A DNA stretch of 25,139 nucleotides from Oscillospiraceae bacterium (GTDB lineage: Bacteria > Bacillota > Clostridia > Oscillospirales > Oscillospiraceae), in contig JAHHRS010000031.1 in the NCBI GenBank assembly GCA_020025675.1, positions 1 to 25,139 on the forward strand, written 5' to 3'. The notes under the pieces are model-generated. The model was not told where the DNA came from. It worked only from the letters and a program-made list of their open reading frames with translations, and did not search any database. The position numbers and the translations under genes are program-made. Shown here piece by piece: positions 23,058 to 25,139 of the stretch. Positions within the stretch are counted from its first letter, which is position 1; the number at the start of each line of letters is the position of its first letter.

Positions 23058-23330
23058 AATGAATTAAACCTGTGATGGAGAGTAAGTAGCATTCTGTTCG
23101 TTTTTCAGAGAGTCGCCGTTTGCTGTAAGGCGATATTCGGGCAGCTTGTGAATGGGCTTCTGAGGGTGACCGAAAGCTTTTTAAGTGAGTAGCAGTCAAC
23201 GGGTATCCCGTACCCGTTATCAGTGCGGGGTCGTATGTCAGTACGATTTTTGAGTGGGTTTTTATACCAACTTGGGTGGCACCGCAGGATTGTTCCTGTC
23301 CCTTGATTTAAGGGACAGGATTATTTTTTT
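23058..23330 (+). promoter_or_regulatory. T-box leader with tryptophan (UGG) specifier
   Basis: A tRNA-sensing leader. The T-box motif AACTTGGGTGGCACCGCAG is at 23269-23287. Stem I is recognisable: GGAG (23077-23080) pairs CTTC (23157-23160), CTGTTCG (23094-23100) pairs CGGGCAG (23138-23144), and AGTA lies on the 5' side of the specifier loop. The opposite strand reads GAA-TGG-G, placing TGG (23153-23155, Trp) as specifier. The bulge TGGC (23277-23280) fits a tRNA ending GCCA, and bacterial tRNA-Trp has discriminator G. A perfect 8-bp hairpin at 23198-23218 probably is Stem III. Uncharged tRNA-Trp should favour antitermination and transporter expression. Confidence 0.93.
23294..23330 (+). terminator. 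T-box-controlled terminator
   Basis: An 11-bp perfect stem TCCTGTCCCTT / AAGGGACAGGA with a five-base loop, followed by TTATTTTTTT. Directly downstream of the T-box motif, it is the conditional terminator. Confidence 0.92.
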
Positions 23331-23346
23331 ATTAAGAGGTTTAAGT

Positions 23347-23391
23347 ATGTTTATTCTAACAAAACGATGGCGAATTTTAACTTCCCCGTAA
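23347..23391 (+). CDS. Possible 14-residue leader peptide with one Trp
   Basis: Between the T-box terminator and the transporter gene lies ATG...TAA encoding MFILTKRWRILTSP. AAGAGG sits about seven bases before the ATG, a plausible SD. Its codons 12-13 contain CTTCC (23381-23385), which can pair with the GGAGG SD of the next gene (23412-23416). Translation could therefore alter access to that SD. One Trp codon is weak evidence for Trp sensing, and a 15-codon ORF can arise by chance. Confidence 0.35.
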   Translation: MFILTKRWRILTSP

Positions 23392-23424
23392 AAACATATA
23401 AAAAAATATCAGGAGGATTTTAAA

Positions 23425-24405
23425 ATGAAAAAGCTATTATCTATAATATTATGTGTTGTCTTAACTGTATCCCTTTCCGCTTGCGGCGGAAGTGAAAAAG
23501 AAAGTACTTCCGATATTCCGCTTATCGGCATTTCACAATATGGCGAGCACCCTTCACTTGATAACTGCTTTAAAGGCTTTCTTTTAGGACTTGAGGAAGC
23601 AGGTCTTAAAGAAGGTGTAGATTTTAATTATATCTACCAGAATGCAGGATTTGACGACAATATAGCCGTTCAGATTGCTCAGAATTTCTCTGCAAAAAAT
23701 GTTGACTTAATGTGCGGCATTGCAACAAACTCCGCCACAGCCTGCTATGCAGCCGCAGAGAGCAAAAATATTCCCGTTATCTTCAATGCAATTACAGACC
23801 CCGTGGAAGCAAAGCTTGACTCCGGCAACGTAACGGGAATTTCTGATAAGCTCCCAATAGAAGCTCAGCTAAAGCTTATACGCACCTGTCAAAAAGACGC
23901 AAAGACCATAGGTATTGTATACACTACAAGCGAACCGAACTCCGTTTCCTCCATTGCAGAATACAGGGAAAAGGCTCCTCAGTATAACTTTGAGATAGTA
24001 GATATTGGAGTCACTTCTCAATCTGAGGTAACGCAGGCAATTGACAGCCTTATTCAAAAAGATGTTGACTGCATTTCAAACCTCACCGACAACAATGTTG
24101 TGGGTGTGTTAGATACCATTCTTGATAAAACCAATGATGCCGGTATTCCTGTTTACGGCAGTGAAATTGAGCAGGTAAAGAAAGGCTGCATTGCCTCGGC
24201 CGGTATTGAATATGTAGAACTCGGAAAAAAGACCGGCTTAATGGCAGCAAAAATTATAAAGGGCGAAGCCAGCTGTGAAGAAATTCCATACCAGACGGTT
24301 ACCGATTTCAAAATATACATTAACAGCGAGGAGCTTCAAAAGCTGAACATAATTCTTCCGCAGAGTGTAACTGATAATGCAATAGACATATGTGAGAATA
24401 AATAA
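23425..24405 (+). CDS. trpX: ABC transporter substrate-binding lipoprotein, TrpX-like
   Basis: A 326-residue extracytoplasmic solute-binding protein of the ABC_sub_bind family. The N-terminus is a lipoprotein signal peptide (MKKLLSIILCVVL) with lipobox LSAC, Cys 20 being the lipidated residue. Then come IPLIGISQYGEHPSLD, the family's opening strand, FNAITDPVEAKLD, and a C-terminal ligand lobe. Specificity for tryptophan is inferred from the UGG T-box upstream, as in known TrpXYZ operons; family members can bind other aromatic or branched amino acids. AGGAGG is eight bases before the ATG. The permease gene follows after 12 bases. Confidence 0.88.
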   Translation: MKKLLSIILCVVLTVSLSACGGSEKESTSDIPLIGISQYGEHPSLDNCFKGFLLGLEEAGLKEGVDFNYIYQNAGFDDNIAVQIAQNFSAKNVDLMCGIATNSATACYAAAESKNIPVIFNAITDPVEAKLDSGNVTGISDKLPIEAQLKLIRTCQKDAKTIGIVYTTSEPNSVSSIAEYREKAPQYNFEIVDIGVTSQSEVTQAIDSLIQKDVDCISNLTDNNVVGVLDTILDKTNDAGIPVYGSEIEQVKKGCIASAGIEYVELGKKTGLMAAKIIKGEASCEEIPYQTVTDFKIYINSEELQKLNIILPQSVTDNAIDICENK

Positions 24406-24417
24406 GGACTGCTTACC

Positions 24418-25139
24418 ATGGAATTTTTAGAGTTAATTGAAAGTACGTTCACGCAGGGATTTATATATGCTATTTTGACCTACGGTATATACATTACATA
24501 TAAGCTTCTGGATTTTCCGGATTTAACAGTTGACGGAAGTTTTCCCTTGGGTGCCGCAGTTACAGCGGTAATGCTCACTAAAGGAGTAAACCCGTTTCTG
24601 ACGCTTGTTATAGCCATGGCAGCAGGTGCCCTGGCAGGTTTTGCTACCGGATTTATACATGTTAAACTCAAAGTCCGTGATCTTCTTGCAGGCATTATTA
24701 CCATGACTGCCCTTTTCTCCATCAACCTGCAAATTGCCGGCTCTAACCTTAATATAGGCAGGGATATTGACACTATTTTTGTGGCTAAGCCATTGTCTTA
24801 TCTTTTGGGTTCTATTGGGCTTATTCACCGCAAGTTTATCATATCTTTAATTCTGGTTCTGATATTAAAGTTTATTCTTGATTTGTATTTGGATACCAAA
24901 AACGGTCTGCTTTTAAGAGCTACCGGTGATAATGCAGCCCTTGTAACAACACTTGCTAAAGACAAGGGCAAAATGAAGATTTTAGGCCTTGTAATTTCAA
25001 ATGCCCTTGTTGCTCTTGCCGGAGCTGTTGTGTGTCACGAGCAGAGAGGCTTTTCCGCTACTATGGGTACCGGACAAATGGTTTTCGGTTTAGCGGCTGT
25101 TATTATAGGAACAACTATTTTCAAAAAGTACACTTTTAT
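24418..25139 (+). CDS. trpY: ABC transporter permease, TrpY-like, truncated by window end
   Basis: An inner-membrane permease of the BPD_transp_2 family (as in branched-chain amino-acid systems). The frame is open from ATG 24418 to the end of the window (240 codons), so its 3' end lies beyond. Several hydrophobic helices are visible (GFIYAILTYGIYITYKLL, LTLVIAMAAGALAGFATGF, FIISLILVLILKFIL, ILGLVISNALVALAGAVV). The segment LLRATGDNAALVTTLAKDKGKMKILGL is the cytoplasmic coupling loop, expected to meet the ATPase. AAGGA lies nine bases upstream. The ATP-binding gene (TrpZ-like) would be expected next, outside the window. Confidence 0.87.
   Translation, partial: MEFLELIESTFTQGFIYAILTYGIYITYKLLDFPDLTVDGSFPLGAAVTAVMLTKGVNPFLTLVIAMAAGALAGFATGFIHVKLKVRDLLAGIITMTALFSINLQIAGSNLNIGRDIDTIFVAKPLSYLLGSIGLIHRKFIISLILVLILKFILDLYLDTKNGLLLRATGDNAALVTTLAKDKGKMKILGLVISNALVALAGAVVCHEQRGFSATMGTGQMVFGLAAVIIGTTIFKKYTF

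Overview
The window reads as chromosomal DNA of an endospore-forming, anaerobic Clostridia, most likely of the Oscillospiraceae/Ruminococcaceae type (lineage is inference). It carries sporulation genes (sigH-like sigma factor, spoIVA, cwlD-type amidase), a type III glutamine synthetase, a PPi-type phosphofructokinase, a T-box leader, strong GGAGG ribosome binding sites and moderately AT-rich DNA. No tRNA, rRNA, CRISPR array or insertion sequence was found.

Layout. 1-2192 (+): the 3' end of ruvA, ruvB, and a sigma-H-like gene with its own sigma-A promoter. 2238-4304 (+): a small zinc-ribbon protein, a DUF1858 redox-disulfide protein, then trmK and a Nif3-like gene overlapping by 4 bases. 4379-8778 (+): spoIVA behind a good sigma-E-type promoter, a CwlD-like amidase, radA, and a DUF6873-like gene overlapping radA. 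8833-11933 (-): a XerC/D-type recombinase and a membrane protein built like a P1B ATPase but with nearly all catalytic motifs eroded. Between those two lies a candidate 6S RNA on the + strand, opposed by a perfect sigma-A promoter on the - strand. 11960-14292: class II fructose-bisphosphate aldolase (-) divergent from PPi-phosphofructokinase (+), two consecutive glycolytic steps. 14344-16978 (-): a MoxR-type AAA+ ATPase and a NorD-like VWA protein, back to back with a C39-like cysteine peptidase homologue (+, 17108-17746). 17803-22781 (-): glnN (GSIII) and a YfhO-family membrane protein. 22782-25139 (+): a tryptophan-specifier T-box, a possible 14-residue Trp-containing leader peptide, and the first two genes of a TrpXYZ-type ABC transporter, the permease running off the window.

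How they work together. The RuvAB, RadA and Xer genes serve recombination and repair. SigH, SpoIVA and CwlD belong to early commitment, coat assembly and cortex maturation of the spore. Fba and PPi-PFK form a glycolytic locus with the pseudo-ATPase as an operon partner of fba. The T-box links transporter expression to uncharged tRNA-Trp.

The items I would follow up first are the degenerate P-type ATPase next to aldolase, the candidate 6S RNA that overlaps the xerC leader in antisense, the MoxR/VWA pair with an Asn in its Walker A motif beside a divergent peptidase-like gene, and the leader peptide after the T-box. Stretches over 300 bases without a gene are 9832-10139 (6S candidate, promoters, terminator) and 22782-23424 (T-box, promoter, short ORF; 22782-23022 is AT-rich and I see nothing firm in it).
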